NCBI RefSeq assembly: GCF_900113665.1
Contig: NZ_FOQD01000028.1
Coordinates: 1 to 45,567 of the forward strand
Source: Planctomicrobium piriforme
Lineage (GTDB): Bacteria; Planctomycetota; Planctomycetia; Planctomycetales; Planctomycetaceae
Direction of reading: 5' to 3'
DNA length: 45,567 nucleotides
Positions 8,699 to 18,007 of this stretch are shown here, in pieces; the stretch's first letter is position 1; the number at the start of each line of letters is the position of its first letter. The position numbers were made by a program, and so were the translations under genes. Below the pieces are notes generated by a model. That model was not told where the DNA came from. It saw only the letters and a list, made by a program, of their open reading frames with translations, and did not search any database.

Positions 8699-9740
8699 CG
8701 GGCTCTCCCAGTCGGCTGCGGATCAGATCCGCGATTTGTTGAGTTGGATTGGGCGACGAATATGTCCAATCGTCAAACTGACCAATGAACGGGCGTGAAA
8801 TCCCGTCGGCGGCGAACCGGTCGTGAAACCGCCGAAAGCGGCGCGACCGTCGTTTTTCAGGCAAGTGGAACACATACAGCGGCTTTTCCGTCGCCGCGCC
8901 TTCGGACACCATCGACACCGAATCGCCGGTGACGACCAGATGCGAGCAAAGAGCGAGGGCCGCCATATACGGGTTTTCGGTACTGCGGTCCCAGACAAAA
9001 TGCGGTGCGCCGAACGCTTGTTGAAAGAGCTGGACGACATCAGGCGGAGTGCGCCGTGACGGCAAGACCGCGAGCCGGACATTTTGACGGCTCACAGCTT
9101 GCTTCAGGCTTTCGACCAGCGGGGCCAGCTCTGTCGGCGTAAAGCGATAGCAGTTATTCGGACCGCCCAGCAGCACCGTGACGAAGGGGGCGTTCAGGCT
9201 TTTCAGTTGGGCCGCGGCTGGAGACGCGGCGGCGGCTTGCAGTACGCCGCGATGCACATGGTGCAATGCTCCGCGACTGCAAAAGACGTTGGGGCCGGTC
9301 AGGCCGTCATGTTCGGGGGCGACCACCATGTCGAAACGGGTGGTGCGGATCTTGGGATCCTGAATGTGAACCGTGAAAACCTTATCGCCGAGGCGCGCCT
9401 TCAGCCAGAGCGAGGCCATCACCGCCTGGCGTCCGCAACTGATGACCAGCCGGGGAGCAGGGGTACAGCGAATCTGTTCCGGTTGAGCAAAAATGCGGTG
9501 GCTGACGGGAATAAAGCCTGGCCACAGCTTTTTCCAGGGCATCCGCAGCGTGAGATTTTTGATTTCGTGCGGCAGGCCGACGGCTTGAGCCAGGCCGCGA
9601 ACCTGACTGACCATGCCGGCAGCACCTTCGGTGATTCCCCAGGCCTGCTGCGCAGCGGTCGAAGTGAGCCCTGCGAATAACGCGGGCGACTGCAGAATGC
9701 GGGAGTGTTCCGGTTCCACCGGACGATCGGAGACTGACAT
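8670..9740 (-). CDS. ELM1-family (DUF1022) GT-B-like protein
   Basis: A 356-residue protein resembling the bacterial relatives of plant mitochondrial fission protein ELM1 (COG3660-type). Recognisable segments are an N-terminal half with LVISCGRQAVMASLWLK and HIQDPKI, a central glycine-rich strand-loop (VTVLLGGPNNCYRF), and a C-terminal nucleotide-sugar-like site (SHLVVTGDSVSMVSEGAAT). The fold is inferred to be GT-B, as in glycosyltransferases acting on nucleotide sugars, but no activity is established for the bacterial family. No signal peptide. It is the first gene of a two-gene operon with the overlapping oxygenase. Confidence 0.85.
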   Translation of the reverse strand: MSVSDRPVEPEHSRILQSPALFAGLTSTAAQQAWGITEGAAGMVSQVRGLAQAVGLPHEIKNLTLRMPWKKLWPGFIPVSHRIFAQPEQIRCTPAPRLVISCGRQAVMASLWLKARLGDKVFTVHIQDPKIRTTRFDMVVAPEHDGLTGPNVFCSRGALHHVHRGVLQAAAASPAAAQLKSLNAPFVTVLLGGPNNCYRFTPTELAPLVESLKQAVSRQNVRLAVLPSRRTPPDVVQLFQQAFGAPHFVWDRSTENPYMAALALCSHLVVTGDSVSMVSEGAATEKPLYVFHLPEKRRSRRFRRFHDRFAADGISRPFIGQFDDWTYSSPNPTQQIADLIRSRLGEPDVFSARSAA

Positions 9741-10042
9741 GCCTTGGGTCTACCCCGTCCTTGCGGTACGACCAGCGAACTTCTTCAACAGGTCGCCGCA
9801 GCGGCCCACTGTTTCAATCCCCAACAAGATGGCTCACAGCCATCCATCGGCGAAATTCGCCCTGTGAGGGCATCGCACAGTAAGGGCGATTGAAAAAGGG
9901 GTCAAGATCAACCGTGAGGGGCATTCAGAGCAGCTTTTCTCAATGCTTCTGCAGATGTGTGTCGATGGGTGGCCAGACTTTGTTTGTCTGACGTCATTTC
10001 AAATTTCATTCCTCGATGGGTGACCCAAAGCTCATCTCCGTT
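9741..10042. other. 302-base intergenic region, no gene seen
   Basis: This stretch separates two minus-strand transcription units. It should hold the promoter of the ELM1 operon and the 3' end of the LRR gene transcript. I see only a short hairpin, GGCGAAATTCGCC (9849-9861). No coding frame, RNA gene or repeat is convincing. Confidence 0.5.
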
Positions 10043-11035
10043 TCACAACCGTCGCCGGATATCGATCCCGGTACGGCGAAGTTCCTCAAGTTCGTCCGTT
10101 GAGAGTGACGGCGGACGTGGTGTTGAGGATGGCTCTTCCAAGGTGATGTAAGTTACTCGCGTCATCCGTTGAAAATCAGGAAGACTCGCAGAGGTGAGTT
10201 GATCGACTCGAAGAGTTAAGCGAACAGGAATGGTCAGTGCGGACAATTGCTTGATGACCTTGTCGTCAACTTTGTCGACTCTGAGGTAATACAGCGGAAG
10301 GGAATTCAACGTCGCAACGGACTTCGGCGTAATGAGATTTCCGTGCAAATGAAGGTACCTGAGACCCGGCTGTCTCGTCAGCCAGAACAGACCATCTTCT
10401 GTCAAAGACGTGGTGGTGAGATCGACAGCTTCCAGCACTGGAAAAACGCCGATCTCGTTGGTTGCATCATCGACAATTGTCCGATCGAGTAAATGCAATT
10501 CTTGCAGGGAAGGATGGCCCGACAGAGACGCGATCCCGCGGCCATTCAAACCGCAGTGGTCGATTGTCAGTGAGCGCAGGTCGGAAAAGCCCTTTAACGG
10601 GACAAGGCCGTCATCCGTAATGTTGGCTTTGAAAAACGTCAGATGAAGTGTCCGACTTTTATTGCTGAGCTGCGGAGCAGCCTGTTTAAGCCACTCGTTG
10701 TCAAAATAAAGCCCTTCAAGTTTCAGAGAAGTACTTTGCAACGGCTTTGGCAGACACACCAGCTTGTGCGTCCATCGCGCAAGCTGATCATCGATATCGG
10801 TAAAAATGTCTGATGTGAAATAGTTGGATACACCAACCGAACCTCCGTGATCTCTGATCTCTTGAAGCAACCGGTTGCGACTGGACGACTCGCGAGCGTG
10901 CCAGCCGATGACGACGACCAAGACCGTCAGTATCAGCCCTGCAATTCCGGCGAGACGAATTCGCCAGCGGTGTTCGCGAACCGGCGGCTCGGAACTGTGT
11001 TGAAGCAACTCGTCTGTTGTCGCTGGCCCATCCAT
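10043..11035 (-). CDS. membrane-anchored leucine-rich-repeat protein
   Basis: A 330-residue protein with one transmembrane segment (about 28-46, GIAGLILTVLVVVIGW) after a short cytoplasmic N-terminus. Then comes a short EIRDHGGSV region and about eight degenerate leucine-rich repeats of the GLxxLxxLPxLxxLxLxxTxVTDxG kind (for example FSDLRSLTIDHCGLNGRGI). The topology suggests an LRR domain outside the cytoplasmic membrane. Architecture matches the two LRR genes at 31.0-33.0 kb, so all three belong to one expanded family. Binding partner unknown. Base composition is more AT-rich than the neighbours. Monocistronic as far as can be seen. Confidence 0.8.
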   Translation of the reverse strand: MDGPATTDELLQHSSEPPVREHRWRIRLAGIAGLILTVLVVVIGWHARESSSRNRLLQEIRDHGGSVGVSNYFTSDIFTDIDDQLARWTHKLVCLPKPLQSTSLKLEGLYFDNEWLKQAAPQLSNKSRTLHLTFFKANITDDGLVPLKGFSDLRSLTIDHCGLNGRGIASLSGHPSLQELHLLDRTIVDDATNEIGVFPVLEAVDLTTTSLTEDGLFWLTRQPGLRYLHLHGNLITPKSVATLNSLPLYYLRVDKVDDKVIKQLSALTIPVRLTLRVDQLTSASLPDFQRMTRVTYITLEEPSSTPRPPSLSTDELEELRRTGIDIRRRL

Positions 11036-11212
11036 GAGATTCGTGTCGTGAGACGTCTTTTGCCTGCCGAGGCTATTTCAGGAATGAGAATGACAACCAC
11101 GACAGCCAGTGTGTGCGGCCTGAAGTGATTGACCATCCCTGGACTCGACTTGGAAACACGAAGAATAACGAGAAAGGTTGATTCACGCTTCGTCGAATTT
11201 CCATGGTGCGCG

Positions 11213-11245
11213 GGCAGGGCCATGCGATGCGCTTCTGACCCTGCC
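11213..11245. other. hairpin downstream of a coiled-coil gene
   Basis: GGCAGGGCC (11213-11221) pairs with GACCCTGCC (11237-11245) with one wobble. It lies 30 bases past the stop of the minus-strand coiled-coil gene but lacks a U-tract on either strand, so it may stabilise the 3' end of the transcript more than terminate it. Confidence 0.35.
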
Positions 11246-11274
11246 ACCCGCCGTGCGACCCGCCGGGACGCTTT

Positions 11275-12105
11275 TTACCGTGACGCGGGCGCCGGTTGGG
11301 CGCCGAGGGCGTTGAGATTCATGGCGATCTCGTTGATCCCCTCCCGTAGCGCGTTGGCCTTGGCGGTGGCTGCGTTGGTTTTCTTCTGGCTCGCCGCCGC
11401 GGCGGCGCTGGCCGTTTTGAGATTCGCTTGCAGGGTTTTGGCGTCCTGGTCGGCGGTTTGCTTGGCGGTGTGAGCGGCGCTCCAGGCGGAATCCTGTTCC
11501 AAAAGTTTCTTGCGGATGTCGCTGACCCGGCTCTGGGCGACTTTCACCGCTTCTTCCGCTTTTGTGTATTCGGAATTCGACTTCAGCTTCGCCTTCTTGT
11601 CAGGGCTGAGTTTCACCCGTTCCATCGAGCGTTCCTGCTCGGTGGTTGCACCGGAATGCGGGGGGAGACCCAGCACTTTGTGAACGACCTCATCCACGCC
11701 GACCTGTTTGGCTTCCACGTCGGCCTGCGCCTTGGCGTATTCCGAGTCCGGCCCCTGCGCGGCGAGCACGGCTTCTTCCGCATCGCGCATCTGTTTCACG
11801 GCCGCCTGTTCTTCCTTTTCCTTGGCGTCGAGCTGTTCCTTGGCGCTCTGCTGCTGGGAACGCGCCGACTGCAGATCGGCGGCGGCGGCGGCGAGATCCG
11901 CATCGGCTTTGGTCAGAGACGTCTGTGCCTCCGTCATCTGCGACTGCAGTTCTTTGACCATCTGATCCCGCTCGGCCTTCTGCATCTGCTGCAGGCGGTT
12001 CATCATCGTACGGGTGCTCTGGGCCTGAGCAGGCGCGGCAACCGTCAGCGAGACCACGAAGGCGGAAAACAGGCAAGCTGTCAGTGACAGGCGGGATCTG
12101 GCCAC
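11275..12105 (-). CDS. exported coiled-coil protein (paralogue 1)
   Basis: A 276-residue protein with a Sec signal peptide (about 1-28, ending AQAQ) followed by an almost continuous Ala/Gln/Lys/Glu-rich coiled coil. A break near the middle, VLGLPPHSG, splits it into two helical halves. No enzyme motif. It is clearly paralogous to the next gene upstream: both share RM-x-Q-x-AxR-xQ near the start, SxYxKA segments, the LPP hinge and a Trp-Ala-Ala/Trp-Lys-Lys-Ala region. A periplasmic structural or adaptor role is a guess. Confidence 0.75.
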   Translation of the reverse strand: MARSRLSLTACLFSAFVVSLTVAAPAQAQSTRTMMNRLQQMQKAERDQMVKELQSQMTEAQTSLTKADADLAAAAADLQSARSQQQSAKEQLDAKEKEEQAAVKQMRDAEEAVLAAQGPDSEYAKAQADVEAKQVGVDEVVHKVLGLPPHSGATTEQERSMERVKLSPDKKAKLKSNSEYTKAEEAVKVAQSRVSDIRKKLLEQDSAWSAAHTAKQTADQDAKTLQANLKTASAAAAASQKKTNAATAKANALREGINEIAMNLNALGAQPAPASR

Positions 12106-12161
12106 GGGGGGACTCCAGCGTAGAAAACAGGCGGGCGGGCAATCATTAAGCTAACAAATGC

Positions 12162-12186
12162 GGAACCGCGATCAATTGCGGGTTCC
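12162..12186 (-). terminator. weak hairpin between the coiled-coil genes
   Basis: GGAACCGC and GCGGGTTCC form a stem with one bulged base. On the minus strand it is followed by GCATTTGTTAGCTT, a poor U-tract. It may partly terminate or process the transcript of the upstream coiled-coil gene. Confidence 0.3.
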
Positions 12187-12223
12187 CTCGGCGACGGGAA
12201 AAAACGGCCATTCGTGCGTCAGG

Positions 12224-13087
12224 TTATTTGCTGTTTGCAGTCTTTTTGGCGGTCGGCGCCGGTTTAGGGGCCACTCCCAACAGGCGCAATTGCGACTCGG
12301 CGTCTGCAATCACTTCGCGGGCGTAAGCGGCCACCTGGGAGGCATTCTGCATCTCGGCCCGATCGGCGGCGGCCTGCTTTCCGGCTTTGTGCTGACTTTG
12401 TTCGGCGGTGTGAGCGGATTGGTCGGCCTTCTGGCGGTCGGCAAAGGCCTTTTTCCAGTCGGGGTTCTGGGCGAAGAGTTCGTGACGGACGGTTCTCACC
12501 TGTTCGGCGGCGAGCGTCACGCTGGCGACGGCCTTCTGATAGGCATCGCTGGTCTTCAGCCGTTCACGTTGCTCAGAAGTGAGTTTGGCCTGAAGCGACA
12601 ACCGGTCGGGTGCGGCCGAATTGCCGTCGGCAGGGGGGAGATGCAACGCCTGTCGCAATTGATTTCCCTGTTCCGCTTCGGCCTTTTCGAGTGCCGCCAT
12701 GGCTTTGGCGTAAGCTGAGTCGGCAGCTTGATTGGCGAGAATCGTTTCCTCGACGTCGTGCAGTGACCGCACATGTTCCCGCTCTTCCCGTTCGTTCTGC
12801 TCGACGATCTCTTTTGCTCGCAACAGGTTCGATCGGGCGGTCTGCAGCTCGCTGGCCGTCAACGTGACCTGGCTCTCCGCCTGTTGCAGAGTTTTGCGGG
12901 CCTGATCAATCTCCTGCTGCAGCGAGGTGATGACCTGCTGCCGCTGCGCGGTGGCCATACGGCGCACGCGCGAAGAAATTGAGCCTCGGGCAAAAGCACT
13001 GCACTCCAGCGAGCAGAACACGACTGCAAACACCGTTGCAATCACCGCTGCCCGTTGAGCCTTCAAGCAAATTCCAGAATTCGACAT
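12224..13087 (-). CDS. exported coiled-coil protein (paralogue 2)
   Basis: A 287-residue protein with a signal peptide (about 1-34, CSAFARG end), then long amphipathic helices rich in Gln, Glu, Ala and Arg. The hinge ALHLPPADG corresponds to the hinge of the neighbouring paralogue, and SAYAKAM and WKKAFADRQKADQSA also match. The tail is Pro/Lys-rich. No known domain. It lies 118 bases upstream of its paralogue on the same strand and downstream of the RND pump operon, separated from it by a terminator, so it probably has its own promoter. Confidence 0.75.
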   Translation of the reverse strand: MSNSGICLKAQRAAVIATVFAVVFCSLECSAFARGSISSRVRRMATAQRQQVITSLQQEIDQARKTLQQAESQVTLTASELQTARSNLLRAKEIVEQNEREEREHVRSLHDVEETILANQAADSAYAKAMAALEKAEAEQGNQLRQALHLPPADGNSAAPDRLSLQAKLTSEQRERLKTSDAYQKAVASVTLAAEQVRTVRHELFAQNPDWKKAFADRQKADQSAHTAEQSQHKAGKQAAADRAEMQNASQVAAYAREVIADAESQLRLLGVAPKPAPTAKKTANSK

Positions 13088-13109
13088 GGCCGCGACCCGC
13101 CAGTGAACG

Positions 13110-13144
13110 AAAACGTCACCTCATGGATTTTACACAAGGTGACG
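13110..13144 (-). terminator. intrinsic terminator of the RND operon
   Basis: A perfect 8-bp stem, CGTCACCT (13114-13121) with AGGTGACG (13137-13144), reads on the minus strand into TTTTCGTT. It lies about 40 bases past the pump stop codon. Confidence 0.72.
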
Positions 13145-13185
13145 GCCGCGTTCAGAACAGGTCGGGTTACAAATCCGTCAGCAAA

Positions 13186-16100
13186 TCAATGAGTTGCCGC
13201 CGGCTCGTGTGTGGCGTGGCCGCTGGAGGTGGGGATTTTTCCTCGCACCTTTTCGTCGAGCCATTCGAAGATCACGAAGAAGATCGGAATGAAGAAGATC
13301 GCCAGCGTGGTCGAGGCCAGCATTCCGCCGAACACTGCCGTTCCGAGCGCCTTCTGGCCCGCCGCCCCGGCTCCGTTGGCAAGAACCAGCGGCACCACTC
13401 CCAGAATGAACGCAAACGACGTCATCACAATCGGCCGAAACCGCATCTGCGAAGCCTGCACTGCCGAGTCGAGAATTCCCTTCCCCTGCGCTCGCAACTC
13501 TCGGGCGAACTCCACAATCAAAATCGCGTTCTTACTCGCCAGTGCAATGATCAGCACGATCCCGATTTGCGTGTAGATGTTGTTATCCATCGCCCTGAAG
13601 GCGACGGCCGCGACCGCTCCGAGCAATCCCAGCGGCACCACCAGAATCACCGCGAAGGGAAGAATCCAGCTTTCATACTGTGCGGCCAGCACCAGGTACA
13701 CAAGTGCAATGGCGAAGATGAAAATGTAGATCGCTTCGCCCCCCACCCGTTTTTCCTGGTAGGCCATGCCGGTCCATTCGAAGTCCATCGACGCCGGCAG
13801 GTTTCGACGGGCGATTGCCTCCATGATGTTGAGTGCATCACCCGAGCTGTAACCCGGCGCGGAGGTGCCTGAAATGACCGCTGCGGGATACAGGTTGTAG
13901 CGGTTGATGACCTGCGGTCCGAACGACTTCTGGATGTCGACCAGCGTCCCGAGCGGCAGCATCTGACCGTCGCGGTTGCGAACTTCCAGCTTGCGGATGT
14001 CGTCAGGCATGGCGCGATATTTCTGATCAGCCTGAACACGCACCTGATAGGTGCGGCCAAACTTGTTGAAGTCGTTGACATAGGCCGAGCCCAGATACGC
14101 CTGCAAGGTGCCGAACACTGTTTGCAGCGGAACATTCAAGACCTTGGCTTTTTCGCGGTCGACGTCGGCATAGAGCTGAGGAACGCCAGCCCGGAACGTG
14201 GTGGCAATCCCGGCCAGGGCCTGTTGCGAACGGGCATCCGTCACCATGGACTGCACGGCCAGTTGAAGCTGTTCGAGACCGACTCCGCCGCGGTCTTCGA
14301 CTTCCATTTCGAACCCGCCGCGCACGCCGAGTCCGCGAATGGCCGGCGGGGGAAACGCAAAGCTGAACGCGTCCTGAATCCCGCCCAGGCCGACGGTGAT
14401 GTCGCCCAGAATTTTCTCAAGCGGCAAGTGCTTCTTCTCGCGCTCCTCGAAGCTCTCGAACGTGACGAACACCGTTCCGGCATTGGAAGCGCTGCTGTTA
14501 TCCAGCAGAGACAAGCCGCCGATGGTGATCCAGTCGCTGATGCCGGGCACCTTGGCCAGCATGTCGTCGATCTTGGACATCACTTCCCGCGTCCGCTGTT
14601 GCGAAGCGGCGTCGGGCAATTGCACGGCAATCAGGATGTAGCCCTGGTCTTCCGTCGGCAAAAAGCCTGTGGGGAGTCGGGTGTACCAGATGCCGGTGAC
14701 GACGAGCAGCGCGGCGAAGATCGTGAAGCCGACGATGACATGGCGGACCAGCCAGCGAACGATCGACACATACACCCGTTCGGTGAAACCATAGACGACT
14801 TCGAACCACCGGAAGAAAAAGAACTTCTTCTTGTTCTTATCGATGGGCCGCAGCCACAACGCGCACTGCGTGGGCTTGAGGGTCACGGCGTTGATGGCGC
14901 TGATGAGAGCCGTCGCGGCGATGGTCAAAGCAAACTGGCGATAGAGCTGGCCGGTAATTCCGCCGAGCATGGCGGCGGGAATAAACACCGCCAGCAGCAC
15001 CAGCGTGATGCCAATAATGGGGCCGAGCACTTCGCTCATGGCCTTAATGGTGGCCTCTTTCGGCGACAAGCCGCGCTCGATGTGATGCACGGCATTCTCG
15101 ACCACCACGATCGCGTCGTCGACGACGATCCCGATCGCCAGCACAAGTCCGAACAGGGTCAGCATATTTACGGTAAAGCCGAGTGCGGCCATGGCGGCGA
15201 ATGCACCGATGATGGTGACCGGCACGGTGGTCGCCGGAATCAGCACCGCGCGCCAGTCCTGCAGGAAGACCAGAATCACAATCAGCACCAGCACGCCCGC
15301 TTCAATCAGGGTCTTGTAGACCTCGTGAATCGACGCTTCGATAAAGGTCGTGGTGTTCAAGGGGACGCTGTAACTGAGCCCCTGCGGGAACTGTTTCGCC
15401 AGACGTTCCATGGCGGCGGTGACGTCTTCGGCCACCTGCAGGGCATTCGCCCCCGGCAACTGGAAGATCCCGATGTTGGCGTTCTCGCGACCTTCTTTTT
15501 CGGTGAACTGATCGTACGACTGGCTGCCGAGTTCCACCCGGGCGACATCTTTGAGGTAGACGAGCTGCGTGCCGGTCCCCGACTTCACGACGATATTTTC
15601 GAACTGGCTTGGCTCGCTCAGACGCCCCAGCACGGAGACGGTGTACTGAAAGTCGACCCCCTGTTTAGTGGGAGGTTGACCGATCTGACCAGCCGCGACC
15701 TGGACGTTCTGCTCCTGCAATGCGGCCATCACGTCGGCGGTGGTCATGCCGCGGGCCTTGAGCTTTTCCGGATCGAGCCAGATTCGCATACTGTAGTTGG
15801 CGGTGCCGAACACCGTCACTTCGCCCACTCCTTTGACGCGGCTGAGTTCATCGCGCAGTCGGAGCGTGGCGTAATTCGCCAGAAACAGGGTGTCGAGGTT
15901 GGGATCTTCGCTGACCAGCGAAATCACCATGATGATGTTTGACGACTGCTTCTTGACCGTCACCCCCTGGCGGCGGACCTCTTCCGGCAACTGCGGCTCG
16001 GCAATCGAGGAACGGTTCTGCACCAGCACCTGGGCTTCGTCGAGATCGGTGCCGATTTCGAACGTCACGGTGAGCGAGTACGAGCCGTCGCCCGAGCTGG

Positions 16101-16344
16101 TCGACTGCATGTACAGCATGTTTTCCACGCCGTTGACCTGCTGCTCGATCGGCGAGGCCACCGTATCGGAAACAGTCTGGGCATTGGCGCCGGGAAAGTT
16201 CGTCGTGACGCGAATCGTCGGCGGCGTGATCTCGGGATACTGCTCGATCGGCAAGTCCCAGAGCGCCACCGCCCCGATCAGCATCGTGATAATCGCGATC
16301 ACGTTCGAAAAAACGGGATGTTCGATGAAGAATTTCGAAAGCAT
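13186..16344 (-). CDS. RND multidrug efflux pump (HAE1/AcrB-like)
   Basis: A 1052-residue inner-membrane proton-drug antiporter, full length for the family. Visible features are the N-terminal helix (FFIEHPVFSNVIAIITML), the periplasmic porter loops, the TM4 proton-relay pair Asp409-Asp410 in GIVVDDAIVVVEN, the second-half loop entry (LPTGFLPTEDQGY), and the TM10 lysine in ASKNAILIVEFARE. These place it with hydrophobe/amphiphile exporters and not with heavy-metal RND pumps. It follows the adaptor gene by 53 bases on the minus strand. No outer-membrane TolC-like gene is in the window, so the channel must be encoded elsewhere. Substrates are unknown. Confidence 0.95.
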   Translation of the reverse strand: MLSKFFIEHPVFSNVIAIITMLIGAVALWDLPIEQYPEITPPTIRVTTNFPGANAQTVSDTVASPIEQQVNGVENMLYMQSTSSGDGSYSLTVTFEIGTDLDEAQVLVQNRSSIAEPQLPEEVRRQGVTVKKQSSNIIMVISLVSEDPNLDTLFLANYATLRLRDELSRVKGVGEVTVFGTANYSMRIWLDPEKLKARGMTTADVMAALQEQNVQVAAGQIGQPPTKQGVDFQYTVSVLGRLSEPSQFENIVVKSGTGTQLVYLKDVARVELGSQSYDQFTEKEGRENANIGIFQLPGANALQVAEDVTAAMERLAKQFPQGLSYSVPLNTTTFIEASIHEVYKTLIEAGVLVLIVILVFLQDWRAVLIPATTVPVTIIGAFAAMAALGFTVNMLTLFGLVLAIGIVVDDAIVVVENAVHHIERGLSPKEATIKAMSEVLGPIIGITLVLLAVFIPAAMLGGITGQLYRQFALTIAATALISAINAVTLKPTQCALWLRPIDKNKKKFFFFRWFEVVYGFTERVYVSIVRWLVRHVIVGFTIFAALLVVTGIWYTRLPTGFLPTEDQGYILIAVQLPDAASQQRTREVMSKIDDMLAKVPGISDWITIGGLSLLDNSSASNAGTVFVTFESFEEREKKHLPLEKILGDITVGLGGIQDAFSFAFPPPAIRGLGVRGGFEMEVEDRGGVGLEQLQLAVQSMVTDARSQQALAGIATTFRAGVPQLYADVDREKAKVLNVPLQTVFGTLQAYLGSAYVNDFNKFGRTYQVRVQADQKYRAMPDDIRKLEVRNRDGQMLPLGTLVDIQKSFGPQVINRYNLYPAAVISGTSAPGYSSGDALNIMEAIARRNLPASMDFEWTGMAYQEKRVGGEAIYIFIFAIALVYLVLAAQYESWILPFAVILVVPLGLLGAVAAVAFRAMDNNIYTQIGIVLIIALASKNAILIVEFARELRAQGKGILDSAVQASQMRFRPIVMTSFAFILGVVPLVLANGAGAAGQKALGTAVFGGMLASTTLAIFFIPIFFVIFEWLDEKVRGKIPTSSGHATHEPAATH

Positions 16345-16397
16345 GCGCAGGATTCCGGAGATGCAGAAAGTTGAACTTCAGACCATCAGCATGCGAG

Positions 16398-17672
16398 TTA
16401 CTGACCGGAATCCTTGTTCGGAACGGAGGCGCCGTTTGAATCCGGAGTCGGGCCGGTCGTCGCCTTGTTGTCTTTGACCTTCTGTCGGGCGTCCGCATCC
16501 TTTTGAGCGATGACTTTGTCGGCCGCCTGCATGCTCTCCACTCGGGCCACCATCGGGACGACTTCCGGATCGACGGTGCTGCCGGGCCGGGCCCGTTGCA
16601 GTCCATTGATCACGACACGATCGGTGGCGACGATCCCGGATTCGATTGCGCGCAAGCCGCCGTCGAGGGGGCCGACTTTGACCATTTTCAGTTCGACTTC
16701 GTTCTTCGGATTGACGGTCAGCACATAGGTGCCCCGCTGGTCGCTGGCGACGGCCCGTTCGTCGACGAGCAGTCGTTCGCGGGGCGGACCGATCGGCGCC
16801 CGCAGACGGCAGAACAGCCCCGGCACGAGTTCCGAGTCCGTGTTGGGGAAAACGGCGCGGCGGTCGGTCGTTCCGGTCTGAGGATTGATGCCGAACTCAC
16901 GGAAATCGAGTTTGCCTGCGAACAGAAACTCGTCGCTGTTCCCGAGGGCCATCTCAAATTTCGGTGGATCAGAATCACTGATCCGCTGCAGCTCACCGGT
17001 TTTCTGCATCTCCGTGAACCGCAGCAAATCGGATTCACTCAGTGTGAAGAACACATAGATCGGGTCGACTGTCTCCAGCGAGGCGAGCACTGTGTCGCCG
17101 GTGGTGATGAGATTTCCGAGGTCCACCTGATGGCGGCCGATGCGGCCTGCGAAGGGGGCGTGGATTTCGGTGTAGTCGAGATTGAGCTGCGCCTGACGCA
17201 GCGCCGCATCAGCCGAGGCGACGTCAGCGGCAGCGGATGCCCGTTCCGCTTCCTGGATATCGAGATTGCTTTCAGTCGCAGCGTTTTCTTTCGCGAGCAG
17301 TCGGGTCCGAGCGAGCTGGCGTTCAGCCAGGACAAGTTGCGCGCGGGTCTTTTCTAGGGCCGCTTTGGCGGAATCGACTGAGGCCTGATACGGGGCCTGA
17401 TCGATGATGAACAGCACCTGATCTTTCTGGACCAGATCGCCGTCCTTGAAACGGATCTCTTCGAGATAGCCCCCCACTCTGGCACGGAGCTGCACCGAAG
17501 CCACCGCACGGGTCTGGCCGGTGGTGTAAAAGTATTCCTGCACCGGGCGTTCGATCGGCAGCGCCACGGTGACTTTGGCTGGAGGGGGCGCGACGAATTG
17601 ATTGCGCGGCTGACAGCCTGACCAGATCAACAACAGCCCGAGCCCGATGACCGCTTGAAACGGTTTCCGCAC
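16398..17672 (-). CDS. RND periplasmic adaptor (membrane fusion) lipoprotein
   Basis: A 424-residue AcrA/MexA-like adaptor that bridges the inner-membrane pump and an outer-membrane channel. The N-terminus has a signal with a lipobox (LLLIWSGC). Then come the split lipoyl/barrel-sandwich parts (VGGYLEEIRFKDGDLVQKDQ and IHAPFAGRIG), a helical hairpin, a beta-barrel, and a membrane-proximal domain; the tail is Lys/Asp/Pro-rich. I start at the GTG at 17672 because GGGAGAG is close upstream and the signal begins there; the frame extends to 17729 without support. It is the first gene of the two-gene efflux operon. Confidence 0.92.
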   Translation of the reverse strand: MRKPFQAVIGLGLLLIWSGCQPRNQFVAPPPAKVTVALPIERPVQEYFYTTGQTRAVASVQLRARVGGYLEEIRFKDGDLVQKDQVLFIIDQAPYQASVDSAKAALEKTRAQLVLAERQLARTRLLAKENAATESNLDIQEAERASAAADVASADAALRQAQLNLDYTEIHAPFAGRIGRHQVDLGNLITTGDTVLASLETVDPIYVFFTLSESDLLRFTEMQKTGELQRISDSDPPKFEMALGNSDEFLFAGKLDFREFGINPQTGTTDRRAVFPNTDSELVPGLFCRLRAPIGPPRERLLVDERAVASDQRGTYVLTVNPKNEVELKMVKVGPLDGGLRAIESGIVATDRVVINGLQRARPGSTVDPEVVPMVARVESMQAADKVIAQKDADARQKVKDNKATTGPTPDSNGASVPNKDSGQ

Positions 17673-18007
17673 AGATCTCTCCCGATAATCCAGAATCTTT
17701 GTCGCCACAAATGTATCGTAAGCGAACAATCTCTGTCACGCCCTGTTTCAGGGCTTTCGATTAGGATGCCCATTGTGTTTGTCGTACAGCAGCCCGCTGT
17801 CCATGCGAAGCGTAGTCGGTCATGCCCAAAAACGACACAATGAGACCGGTTGCGGCCCGCGAAAGATTGGATTTCCTCACAATGGATTCGAGGTGATCCA
17901 TACCAGGGATGTGCCCTGATGACCGAAGGAACCGGACGCTCACGCGTGCCGGCTGATCGGCGCCAAACAAGGAACTATGGAATGACTTCTCCACGAATGC
18001 CTGCTCG
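17673..18007. other. 335-base divergent promoter region
   Basis: This lies between the minus-strand efflux operon and plus-strand recO and should hold both promoters. Two short inverted repeats, ATGGAT-N8-ATCCAT (17882-17901) and ACAGCAGCCCGCTGT (17783-17797), could be operators, but no regulator gene is adjacent. No convincing gene is present. Confidence 0.4.

Noticed and set aside
14122..15942. 606-codon plus-strand frame opposite the RND pump
   Set aside because: Antisense to an unmistakable AcrB-like gene; residues are His/Gln/Asp-rich as expected for the reverse of high-GC codons, and no domain is visible.
13186..17672. complete tripartite efflux system
   Set aside because: Only pump and adaptor are present; the region upstream of the adaptor holds no TolC-like gene.
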